Origin: Lacrimispora saccharolytica
Lineage (GTDB): Bacteria; Bacillota; Clostridia; Lachnospirales; Lachnospiraceae
Direction of reading: 5' to 3'
DNA: 64,000 nt
NCBI GenBank assembly: GCA_021531795.1
Contig: JADYUL010000004.1
Location: 62,001-126,000 of the forward strand
Part shown: one piece after another, positions 34,371 to 42,646 of the stretch
Position numbering within the stretch: position 1 is the first letter of the stretch
Layout of the letters: every line of letters starts with the position of its first letter
Made by a program: the position numbers and the translations under genes
The notes under the pieces: generated by a model
Seen by the model: only the letters and a program-made list of their open reading frames with translations
Database searches by the model: none
What the model was told of the DNA's origin: nothing

Positions 34371-34930
34371 CGTGGGCCTGAGACGCTGTTTTATTCCCTC
34401 AGGCCCACGATTCCTTTATCTTGCTTGCCTTTTCTCTTTTCCCGTGGGCCTGCGGACCTGTTTTTCTTCCACAGGCCCACGATTCCTCTTTCTTGCTTGC
34501 CTTTTCTCGCGTCCCGTGGGCCTGTGGCGCCGTTTTTCTTCCACAGGCCCACGATTCCTTTATCTTGCTTGCCTTTTCTCTCTTCCCGTGGGCCTGTGGC
34601 GGCTGTTTTCTTCCTCAGGCCCACGAGTCCTTTATCTTGATTGCCTTTTCTCTCTTCCCGTGGGCCTGCGCCGCTGTTTTTCCTCCTCAGGCCCACGAGT
34701 CCTTTATCTTGATTGCCTTTTCTCTCTTCCCGTGGGCCTGTGGCCGCTGTTTTCTTCCTCAGGCCCACGATTCCTCTTTCTTGCTTGCCTTTTTTCTTTT
34801 CCCGTGGGCCTGTGGTCGCTTTTTTATCTCACAGGCCCACGATACCTTTATCTTGATTGCCTTTTTTCTCTTCCCGTGGGCCTGTGGCCGCTGTTTTTCT
34901 TCCTCAGGCCCACGATTTCACAGGCCCACA
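34371..34930. repeat. Eight 72-bp tandem repeats, each with a perfect 10-bp inverted repeat
   Basis: Units begin at 34371, 34443, 34515, 34587, 34659, 34731, 34803 and 34875, an exact 72-bp period. Every unit has CGTGGGCCTG, a 19-20 nt variable loop, CAGGCCCACG, then a 33-nt pyrimidine-rich spacer (the eighth is cut short). The arms are invariant in all eight; loops vary most. Stems lengthen to 12-13 bp in units 1, 3 and 7, with AG/CT in one and GTG/CAC in others. An extra half-arm at 34921-34929 encodes the last residues of ComEC. The tract fills the 606-bp gap between comEC and the nuclease-like gene. No credible coding content. Confidence 0.93.
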
Positions 34931-37197
34931 GAACACCTATATCCTTCCTTCTTCATTTCACCTGAAGGCGTAATGGTAAATTTTATGCATCCGAGTTCAT
35001 CAGTTCTTAGAATCTCACATCCTACCGCCTCAAGGCGCTCTAGTGTTTCCTCATGAGGATGCCCATATTGGTTCCTCGCTCCTACAGAAATTAATGATAC
35101 TTCCGGGTTTATCTCACTCAGAAAACTAAGCGATGAAGAACCGGAGGAGCCGTGATGAGCAACCTTTAAGACATCTATGCACTTATTATCTGAAGATTTA
35201 TCATTACTGATAACTTCATCAAGAATTCCACTTCTTAAAATATCCTTTTCCCCTTCATCCTCCACATCGCCTGTCGTAAGCATGTCAAAGTCTTTATATT
35301 TGATGTACATCACAAGTGAAGCATTATTTGAGGTCGTATCCAGGTTGGTTCCCAATGAACGCATCCCTATAGTATTCACATGACCACCAATTCCCGGCGA
35401 TAGAACACTGAACTTAAGCTCGCCATCCACCAGGACATCACCTCGGCTGATTCCCAATAATTCAACATTACTATTTTTGCAAAGCATGCTAAGCTCGTCA
35501 TATTCTTCTGCACCCATTGCTCCGGCGAATATGTACACTCTCTTGACAGTCAGTGCCTCCTTCCTCTGCTTATTCAGAAGCTCAATAAGTCCATTCATAT
35601 GGTCTGAGTCAGGATGCGTGATGAACACAGCCTCTATTTCATTAACACCCATCCACTTTAGACAGGGAATTATCCTGTATTCACCGACCTTCTTGACACT
35701 CGAAGAGCCACCATCAATTATGTACACATTTTTATTATCATTTCTTATAACCATGCAGTCCCCCTGCCCTACATCCAGCATGTAGACATCCAGCCCCCTA
35801 CACGGTCTTATACAAAATAGGAAAAGCGCAAGAACTACAATCATTCCGGTCACAATATTTCGTCTAAGCGAACCGATAACATTAAAACGAATGTGGATTA
35901 GTGGCCACCACACTGCAAGGACAAGCAAAAAATAATATACAACCGCCTGCGCAGTATTAGGTGCACCTAAATTAATGCGGCCAATTCCCGAATTCTCAAG
36001 ATAGGCACAGGCCCCCTTATATGAATATAAGATGAGTCCAATAATCCTTGCCGTTACCACAGAAGAAATTGGACATATTACCAATATGATCCCGCAGGTC
36101 AACAATAATGACATAAGAGGAATAACCAATAGATTGAGTGCCAGCGAATATATCGGCACCTCATAATATGACACTGCCATCACCGGCAGAGTACATAGCA
36201 GTATCCATACGGAAATGAATATCGACTGTAAGAAATCAGGAACCTTCCATATATTTCGAAGATATGAATCTCCGAAGAATCCAACGCCCAGCACCGCTAA
36301 GAAGGACATTATAAGCCCGGTATCAAACAGCCTTGGCGGATAGGAAATTATTAGAATAATCAGGGAAAGCGACATGGCTGTCAGCATATCATAGGACCGC
36401 TTGATTGTCCTTGAAGCCAGGAAGAGACTGAACATAAATATTGCGCGGAATGCAGAAATCGGGAAGCCAACCATAACTCCATAGAGAATGATAAAAATTT
36501 CACTAATAATCGCGCTTATCCTAAGCTTAATTCCAAACTTCCTAAGAAGTTTGTACAGCGACATGGCGAGAAATGATATATGAAGCCCGGATATAGCCAG
36601 AATATGAGCAATCCCATTCTTGGTGAACAGCTCCTTGGTCTCACTGTCTATCTCACCCTTGTTGCCAAACAGCATGGCCTTCATTATCGCCGCATCCTCG
36701 CTCGACAAATACTTAACCAGTATCCCCTCGCCTCTAAGCCTTATCTCATAGAGTCCCTGTCGCAGTCCTGAGTAATGATTACCCACCGCAAGCAGCCTGC
36801 ATTCAAACATGGCAAAGCTAACGCCCTTATGGAAATTGTAGTCAGCGTAATCGAACTGCCCCGGATTTGTGGCATGCTGAAACAGGGCTACGCTTCCGCG
36901 CGCCCTTATTCTCTGCCCTATTTTTAATTTTGTTTCTATGGGAAAATAGCAAAGAACTGACTTTGCCTCCAAATCGACATCACTGATATCTTCTACGGTT
37001 ACAGCCAGTACCTCCTCGCCGGCAACCGTTTTCACCTCCATGCTCTTAACGCTCGCTTCGATTGTGAGCACGCTTCCGTCCTCAACATTTACCGCATCGC
37101 TAAAGAACACCCTGACCAACAATATATCAAGTATTACCGCAACAATAGCAAGAAATACTATCGGCCTTATTCTAATTTGTCTTAAAATCATACACAT
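34918..37197 (-). CDS. comEC: ComEC/Rec2 DNA-uptake channel with metallo-beta-lactamase domain
   Basis: 759-residue membrane protein. The N-terminal OB-like domain is followed by the competence domain (NGIAHILAISGLHISFLAMS, then GFPISAFRAIFMF) and about ten membrane segments. The C-terminal metallo-beta-lactamase-like domain has DVGQGDCMVI, FITHPDSDHMNG and KVAHHGSSGSSS. It forms the channel for single-stranded DNA entry and may degrade the second strand. Its start codon lies in a hairpin (37193-37212). Its last residues are encoded by a hairpin-array half-repeat. It is the final gene of the comEA-led operon. Confidence 0.95.
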   Translation of the reverse strand: MCMILRQIRIRPIVFLAIVAVILDILLVRVFFSDAVNVEDGSVLTIEASVKSMEVKTVAGEEVLAVTVEDISDVDLEAKSVLCYFPIETKLKIGQRIRARGSVALFQHATNPGQFDYADYNFHKGVSFAMFECRLLAVGNHYSGLRQGLYEIRLRGEGILVKYLSSEDAAIMKAMLFGNKGEIDSETKELFTKNGIAHILAISGLHISFLAMSLYKLLRKFGIKLRISAIISEIFIILYGVMVGFPISAFRAIFMFSLFLASRTIKRSYDMLTAMSLSLIILIISYPPRLFDTGLIMSFLAVLGVGFFGDSYLRNIWKVPDFLQSIFISVWILLCTLPVMAVSYYEVPIYSLALNLLVIPLMSLLLTCGIILVICPISSVVTARIIGLILYSYKGACAYLENSGIGRINLGAPNTAQAVVYYFLLVLAVWWPLIHIRFNVIGSLRRNIVTGMIVVLALFLFCIRPCRGLDVYMLDVGQGDCMVIRNDNKNVYIIDGGSSSVKKVGEYRIIPCLKWMGVNEIEAVFITHPDSDHMNGLIELLNKQRKEALTVKRVYIFAGAMGAEEYDELSMLCKNSNVELLGISRGDVLVDGELKFSVLSPGIGGHVNTIGMRSLGTNLDTTSNNASLVMYIKYKDFDMLTTGDVEDEGEKDILRSGILDEVISNDKSSDNKCIDVLKVAHHGSSGSSSLSFLSEINPEVSLISVGARNQYGHPHEETLERLEAVGCEILRTDELGCIKFTITPSGEMKKEGYRCSVGL

Positions 37198-37212
37198 CGA
37201 TCACCCGATGTG
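37193..37212. promoter_or_regulatory. Hairpin over the comEC start codon
   Basis: CACATCG (37193-37199) pairs perfectly with CGATGTG (37206-37212). The ATG at 37197-37195 lies inside the stem and the loop carries the only SD-like bases (GGTGAT on the minus strand). Confidence 0.45.
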
Positions 37213-37228
37213 GCATTACCTTTACTGC

Positions 37229-38149
37229 TCACTCCTGCACAGTAAGATCCAGATTCCTCTCAAACACATTCTCGAGATTAATGTCATCCCCCAGAACGAC
37301 ATTGCTGTCTCCATCAATTAATAACTGAACTTTGTTTATTCCCGGAAGCTCCGTAAGTGAATTCACTATAGAGTACACCGACAGTCTGAGGTCAATTCCC
37401 GGCAGCGCATTAATAACTGCACCATCCAGATTCACGTAGCACACTCCATCCTTAATGCTGACATTATTTATCTTAGTCTGCGGATTAACCGTAGCCCTGA
37501 GCGAGCCGCCGTTCGGCCCCTTTATTATCTGTTCAACCACTAACCTCTCGGTTGAAATATTGCTGTTATACTCAACTGTAGTATTGCTCTTTACAAGCTT
37601 CCTGCCCTCTTCATCCGCAAAGTACAGAGCAAGCTCTACTCTTTCATACGAGTTAATCTCATTGCCCGAGTTGTCTACGAACTGCGACGGCTCCATGAGT
37701 CCAACAGGTTGACCCAGTGCGTCTACAAGGTCTTTGCCGTTGCATAGGATACCGACATAATCCACCCCTTCAATCTGACACAGAGTCCTAACCAGAGCTG
37801 CCCTTACCAACACCTCTGTTGTCGGTTGCTGTCTAAGATAATCCTCGCTCACATTAAGCATCAGCACCCCGTCCTTTAGTTCGTAGTCCACAACCTCAAA
37901 GCCAAGTATCGTCTCCCTAAGCTTCTTGTCCGAAGGTGTCTGACTCATACTCGATATCATTCGAGTGGCCATATCGCAAGGCTCTCCCACCTCGCTCTCC
38001 GGCACATGCATTACCATCGGAATAATTGAGTTCTCCTCCCTGTCAAGGGCAAAAATGTCAAAGTCAGAGCGCTTTTCCCCCTGATAACATCCGCTAAGCA
38101 AGGGTAAAAACGCGAGGAAAAAGATGATCATAAGTCTAAACCTTTTCAT
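37229..38149 (-). CDS. GerMN-domain lipoprotein
   Basis: 306 residues. A lipoprotein signal ends at LLSG-C (about Cys21). Two GerMN domains follow: the first around GVLMLNVSEDYLRQQPT with TLCQIEGVDYVGI, the second around GVCYVNLDGAVINALPGID with LPGINKVQLLIDG. GerMN domains occur in GerM, a spore peptidoglycan protein, and in other envelope lipoproteins. Its start overlaps the histidine-kinase stop by one base (TAATG), tying it to the kinase; it could be a sensory partner. That is inference. Confidence 0.88.
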   Translation of the reverse strand: MKRFRLMIIFFLAFLPLLSGCYQGEKRSDFDIFALDREENSIIPMVMHVPESEVGEPCDMATRMISSMSQTPSDKKLRETILGFEVVDYELKDGVLMLNVSEDYLRQQPTTEVLVRAALVRTLCQIEGVDYVGILCNGKDLVDALGQPVGLMEPSQFVDNSGNEINSYERVELALYFADEEGRKLVKSNTTVEYNSNISTERLVVEQIIKGPNGGSLRATVNPQTKINNVSIKDGVCYVNLDGAVINALPGIDLRLSVYSIVNSLTELPGINKVQLLIDGDSNVVLGDDINLENVFERNLDLTVQE

Positions 38150-39603
38150 TATGCTCTACCTCCGTTCTCTCTGACAAAGACAAGCGGGATGCACAGTGTA
38201 AATACGGTACCTTCGTCTATAACACTGTCGGCCTCGATGGTGCCTCGATGCATTATCACGATATTCCTTGCGAGGGCAAGACCCAGTCCGGTTCCACCGA
38301 TTTCCCTGGAGTGAGACTTGTCCACGCGATAGAATCGCTCGAAGATATGCGCCATACTCTCCTCAGGAATTCCGATTCCGTTATCCTTTACATTTATCAA
38401 CATATTCTGATGGTCGGAATTGAGACTTACCGTAACAGAACCGTTCTCTCTGTTGTACTTTATCGCGTTTTCAATAATGTTGGTGAGTGCAAGTGAGAGC
38501 TTCACCTCATCAATTTGTGCAGTAACCTCCCTCTCACTCTCCAATATCAGATTCACATTCATACTGGCGGCGATCGGGGATAATCTCCTTAGTATACTCT
38601 CTATCATCTCATTGACGTTTACAGACTTGATGTCTAACTCTGCATTGGTCTTGTCAAGCTTCACAAGCTCAAGCAGATCGTTGATTATCTTATCCTCTCT
38701 ATCAATCTCACCGACAATATCCGACATAAATTCCTTATACAGTTCAATCGGGGTGTCCTCATTAGTGGTAAGCGTTTCGGCCAGGAGCTTAACCGAGGTT
38801 ATCGGAGTCTTAAGCTCATGTGATACATTTGCCACAAATTCGTCTCTGGACTCATTGAGGGCTCTGTACTTTGACAGAATATTGTTAAATGCCTCTACTA
38901 TTCGCTGTGTTTCCTTATAATCCGACACCTCCACCAGGTCATCCGAGAAGCCGTTGCTTACATTCTTCAGTGACTCGGTAACCTTATCAAAGGGCGCTGT
39001 CAGATACTTAGAGAATATCATGGAGAGCATGAATACGAAGATAGCAAGAATTGCCTCTATTATCCATACATTGGTCCTGAATATCTGAAGTGTCTGTGCA
39101 ATAGTGTCCGTAGAAACAGATATCAGCATAACTCCTCTGACAATATTCCTGTCTTCAATTGTCTCTGTGATGGGAATGGTGAGCTCAATAAAGCCGTTCT
39201 CTTTGTCGTAACTGCTCATACTCTCACCCTTGAAGCTCATAATTACCTCTTTGGATATGATATTCCTGCCGACGGAAAGGTTGTAGGTATCTTTGATTAC
39301 CTTGAAATTGCCTCCGATAATCAGCACTCGTCCGTCATAGAGGTTGGAGAGCTGTTCAAGCTCCGCATTGACAACCTCGCTCGATGGATCCGACAGGTAA
39401 TTATATGTTAACAGATGATTGGCCAGGATCATCAGCTGGTTGGAAACCTCACTTTCCTTCACTGACACTGCTCTGACCTCATAATTAAACAGAATTGAAT
39501 ATCCTACCGTCAGGCTCGAAATAATACCGATTGTGACAAGTAGGATAAATATTCTGATTCTGAAGCTGTGAAATATATTATTCCAGGTTATCTTTTCTCT
39601 CAT
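38149..39603 (-). CDS. Membrane sensor histidine kinase
   Basis: 484 residues. Two membrane segments (about 11-33 and 175-200) enclose an extracellular sensor domain, followed by HAMP (APFDKVTESLKNVSNGFSDD). The HisKA box is ANVSHELKTPITSVKLLAET and the ATPase part has NIIENAIKYN, VKDNGIGIPEE and GTGLGLALARN. Architecture resembles ResE/WalK-type kinases. Its ATG overlaps the response-regulator stop by 4 nt, so they form a pair. The input signal is unknown. Confidence 0.94.
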   Translation of the reverse strand: MREKITWNNIFHSFRIRIFILLVTIGIISSLTVGYSILFNYEVRAVSVKESEVSNQLMILANHLLTYNYLSDPSSEVVNAELEQLSNLYDGRVLIIGGNFKVIKDTYNLSVGRNIISKEVIMSFKGESMSSYDKENGFIELTIPITETIEDRNIVRGVMLISVSTDTIAQTLQIFRTNVWIIEAILAIFVFMLSMIFSKYLTAPFDKVTESLKNVSNGFSDDLVEVSDYKETQRIVEAFNNILSKYRALNESRDEFVANVSHELKTPITSVKLLAETLTTNEDTPIELYKEFMSDIVGEIDREDKIINDLLELVKLDKTNAELDIKSVNVNEMIESILRRLSPIAASMNVNLILESEREVTAQIDEVKLSLALTNIIENAIKYNRENGSVTVSLNSDHQNMLINVKDNGIGIPEESMAHIFERFYRVDKSHSREIGGTGLGLALARNIVIMHRGTIEADSVIDEGTVFTLCIPLVFVRENGGRA

Positions 39604-40277
39604 TTCTTATGATAGTATCCCAGTCCCCACTTGGTGAATACATACTCGGGCTCCGTGGGATTATTCTCAATCTTTTCCCTTAATCTTCTGACATGAACAT
39701 CAACGGTTCTTGCATCAGCAGGCGAATCGCCTCCCCATATCTTTTTGAGCAGGTCTTCCCTGGTATATATCCTGTCGGGATTGCCAAGCAGAAGCTTAAG
39801 AATGTCAAATTCCTTGGACGTAAGCTTAATCTCCTGTCCCGCAATTGTCACCCGTCTGTCGTCGCAGTCCATCTTAAGTTCCTTGCAGATAATGACATTC
39901 TTAGCGGAACTCTTAGAAGCAGTCCTTCTGCAGATTGCCTTAATCCTGGCCTTGACCTCAAGTACGTTGAAGGGCTTGGTCATATAATCATCGGCTCCCG
40001 TCTCCAGACCCGATATCTTATCCATGTCATCTCCCTTCGCAGTCAGCATGATAATCGGTACATCAGTGAACTCTCTTACCTCACTGCAAACCTCAAATCC
40101 ATCCTTCTTGGGAAGCATGACATCCAGAAGCACTATATCATACTCGTGAACACGGATCATATTTACGGCCTCTTCACCATCATAGGCGCAGTCCACTTCC
40201 ATTCCGTCCTGCTCCAGGGCAAACTTCAATCCCTTAACAATTAACTTCTCATCATCAACTACAAGAATTCTCATCAT
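39600..40277 (-). CDS. OmpR/PhoB-type response regulator
   Basis: 225 residues. The receiver domain has the acidic pair VDDEK, phosphoacceptor Asp in DIVLLDVMLPKKDG, and Lys in MTKPFN. The C-terminal winged helix shows LTSKEFDILKLLL and ADARTVDVHVRRLREKIE. The ATG at 40277 overlaps the comEA stop (ATGA); a TTG at 40286 with AAGGAT upstream is an alternative start. Partner of the kinase just downstream. Targets unknown. Confidence 0.95.
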   Translation of the reverse strand: MMRILVVDDEKLIVKGLKFALEQDGMEVDCAYDGEEAVNMIRVHEYDIVLLDVMLPKKDGFEVCSEVREFTDVPIIMLTAKGDDMDKISGLETGADDYMTKPFNVLEVKARIKAICRRTASKSSAKNVIICKELKMDCDDRRVTIAGQEIKLTSKEFDILKLLLGNPDRIYTREDLLKKIWGGDSPADARTVDVHVRRLREKIENNPTEPEYVFTKWGLGYYHKK

Positions 40278-41026
40278 TTCACACAAATACTATCCTTAAT
40301 CTTACTGAAGCTTTTCTCCTTGATTCCGGTTACCTGCATTATATCCTCAATGTTTCCAAAGGCCCCGTTTTGTTCTCTGTAATCAATTATCGCCCGAGCC
40401 CTGGTATCCCCTATGCCCGGTAGGGTTGTCAGTTCTTCAAGCGTGGCTGTGTTGATATTGACTCTGCCGGTCGAATCGCTCGTTGTATCACCTGACCCAC
40501 TGCCGGTGTCTGAATAAACAACAGCCAAAGCGTCAACCTCTTCCTTAGTCGGCACGTAGATTCTGCTGCCGTCGGATACTGTTTCGGCCAGGTTCATTGC
40601 TTCAGGATATGCATCTATTGCAAAACCGCCTGCGGCACTGACTGCATCGACTATCCTGGAGTCAGCACTAATCTCATATACATCAGGCCTTTGCACTGCT
40701 CCGCACACATATACTTTAATATCCTTTATGACAGCACTGTCAGTGTCTATGGAACCATCATCAACTTGCAAAGTCACAGTCTCAGTCGCACTTTCACTCT
40801 CAGTCGCACTCTCGCCCTCACGCTCAGTTTCTCCATCTGTTTCATTGCCGGATAGGTCCGAAGCTACAGTTTCATCCTCGTATACAGCAACCAGACCTTC
40901 GTCCCTGCTTTTACAGGAAGCAAACAGACTCAAAAACAACAACGACAAGATTAGCCCTGTGACTGTCACAAGGCTTCTCTTATATTTTGCTATAATATTC
41001 AGTTTGTTTTCTTTATATAATCTCAT
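40274..41026 (-). CDS. comEA: ComEA-family DNA-binding protein (SLBB + helix-hairpin-helix)
   Basis: 250 residues. The N-terminal membrane anchor or lipoprotein signal (LSLLFLSLFAS-C) is followed by an acidic Ser/Thr/Glu-rich stretch. A SLBB-like domain (DIKVYVCGAVQRPDVYEISA) and tandem helix-hairpin-helix motifs (RVNINTATLEELTTLPGIGD, then TRARAIIDYREQNG) follow. ComEA binds double-stranded DNA outside the membrane and passes it to ComEC. AAGGAGAAAG precedes the ATG at 41026. First gene of the comEA-RR-HK-GerMN-comEC operon. Confidence 0.93.
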   Translation of the reverse strand: MRLYKENKLNIIAKYKRSLVTVTGLILSLLFLSLFASCKSRDEGLVAVYEDETVASDLSGNETDGETEREGESATESESATETVTLQVDDGSIDTDSAVIKDIKVYVCGAVQRPDVYEISADSRIVDAVSAAGGFAIDAYPEAMNLAETVSDGSRIYVPTKEEVDALAVVYSDTGSGSGDTTSDSTGRVNINTATLEELTTLPGIGDTRARAIIDYREQNGAFGNIEDIMQVTGIKEKSFSKIKDSICVK

Positions 41027-41076
41027 CTTTCTCCTTTGCAGTGGCAAAGGAAAACCCTTAGATGACTTTTATCTTA

Positions 41077-41105
41077 AGTTTAACGGGAGTCACTCTCTTT
41101 TGCAA
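41077..41105 (-). promoter_or_regulatory. Promoter of the comEA operon
   Basis: TTGCAA (41100-41105) and TAAACT (41077-41082) are 17 bp apart on the minus strand, directly after the solute-binding protein gene. Confidence 0.6.
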
Positions 41106-41110
41106 GATTA

Positions 41111-42631
41111 TCAGTTTTCTTCACTCTGTGCTTCCTGTTTCAGAGCCTCCTCATCAAGGTATTCTACCTCTTCCTCTTCCTTGGGAAGCGGAATGAAGTC
41201 CTCCTTAATATCCTCACCGGAAATCTGATGCTTTATCTGCTCAGACAGCTTCTGCAGTGAATGAGACACATCCGCGCCTGACCATACATCGGCAAAGGTT
41301 CCTTCCATAAGAAGCCAGCTGTTGGAGGTTGCCATCATCTTTGGCATGGGCGATGACACCTCATATTCCTTAACAAAGGCATATTCCGCATCCTCCTCGC
41401 CGAATACCCCCGTAACGGCAGGGAATTTGCCTGTCATCTCATACAGACTGTCCGCGTTCTCTATTGCGAGGAACCTTGCAAACTCATTGGCATTATCTAT
41501 ATCATCACTATAGCCGTTAATCACAACGGCGGTTGTCTCAGACAGACTCTTGGTTGACATGTCCTCAGACAGATCCGGAATGGAAGTAAAACCGTATTCG
41601 TATTTGAATTCCTTATTCTCACTCTTCTCCCTGAGCAGTCTTACCGCATCGGTCGTAACGGTGGCAAATACCATCTTGCCCTCCAGGAATTCATTCTTCA
41701 CCTGCTCATAGGTTACATCTTCCGATTCAAAGGAGAAGAACTGATTCATCTCCTGGAATCTGAGCATCGCCTTGATTGCATCGAGATTATACACATTGAT
41801 CTCATCCGGGTTGTCACCATTGACTCCACCCATATCAATGTATTCTCCAACAAAGAAGTAGTTATAGAAAATATCTCTTACATCCCATTTAAAGATAGTC
41901 TCAACTCCCTCAGGAGCATCGAAATTATCAGCAAAAGTAAGCAGATCGTCAAAGGTTACGGGTATTGATTTGTCCACCCTGTATGTTATCTTATCCTCTG
42001 TGGACAGAGAATCATAATATATCTGCTCTTCGTCCTTCTCCTCTTCGTCCTCAGAATCAGCTGAGTCACTGCCTGAAGAATCTTCAGAGGACTCTGAGTC
42101 CGGAGTTTTGGCAGTCTCTGCATTAACAATATTACTTGCAATCTCTGTAAGATAGGTCTTGTTATAGAGCAGTGCAGTAGTCTCGAAATACAGAGGATAT
42201 GCAACCGGGTTGTTATGATAGGTAACCGCACTTACCGCAGAAGAGGGATATTCCGCCTCATTGAAATATCCGTTATCCGAAAGAATTGCGGCGCAACCCG
42301 ACATATAGGCCTTCTCTAAACTGTCGCTTCCGATGATATACATATCCGGAGTAGTTCCATCCTCCATTGATGCCATGTAGATGCTCTCAATGAAATCACC
42401 GCCCTCCTTGAGTCTCGGAACGACACGAATACCCTTGAGCTCGTGGAACTCAACGGCCATTGTATTAAGATAATCCGTCAGATTATCATCCGTATACCAG
42501 ATGACCAGGCTGTCGTCATCATAGCTTTCAACCTGTCTAACATCCAATGTATTGTTTCTGCTTGCAATAAGTGCGCCGATAAGCATCACAAACACTATCA
42601 GCGCAGATATTATTCTCTTTGATTCCTTCAT
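41111..42631 (-). CDS. Extracellular solute-binding protein-like (family 1), orphan
   Basis: 506 residues with an N-terminal hydrophobic export signal or anchor. The fold resembles sugar ABC-transporter binding proteins (LVIWYTDDNLTDYLNTMAVE, TPDMYIIGSDSLEKAYMSG, FLEGKMVFATVTTDAVRLL, ANEFARFLAIENADSLYEMT). An inserted acidic low-complexity stretch (SSEDSSGSDSADSEDEEEKD) near residue 200 and a long acidic tail are unusual. No permease or ATPase genes are near, so transport cannot be assumed. It follows argD by 15 nt. GAGGTTAT precedes the ATG. Confidence 0.8.
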   Translation of the reverse strand: MKESKRIISALIVFVMLIGALIASRNNTLDVRQVESYDDDSLVIWYTDDNLTDYLNTMAVEFHELKGIRVVPRLKEGGDFIESIYMASMEDGTTPDMYIIGSDSLEKAYMSGCAAILSDNGYFNEAEYPSSAVSAVTYHNNPVAYPLYFETTALLYNKTYLTEIASNIVNAETAKTPDSESSEDSSGSDSADSEDEEEKDEEQIYYDSLSTEDKITYRVDKSIPVTFDDLLTFADNFDAPEGVETIFKWDVRDIFYNYFFVGEYIDMGGVNGDNPDEINVYNLDAIKAMLRFQEMNQFFSFESEDVTYEQVKNEFLEGKMVFATVTTDAVRLLREKSENKEFKYEYGFTSIPDLSEDMSTKSLSETTAVVINGYSDDIDNANEFARFLAIENADSLYEMTGKFPAVTGVFGEEDAEYAFVKEYEVSSPMPKMMATSNSWLLMEGTFADVWSGADVSHSLQKLSEQIKHQISGEDIKEDFIPLPKEEEEVEYLDEEALKQEAQSEEN

Positions 42632-42646
42632 ATAACCTCAACCAAC

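Noticed and set aside
34371-34930. CRISPR-like array
   Set aside because: Spacer and loop segments are similar between units, not unique, and there are no cas genes.
34287-35056. Long open frames on both strands through the hairpin array (e.g. repeated GPRFLYLACLFS or GPREERKGKQDK peptides)
   Set aside because: Frames stay open only because the 72-bp period is a multiple of three and the unit lacks stops. No ribosome binding site, and variation is not concentrated at third positions.
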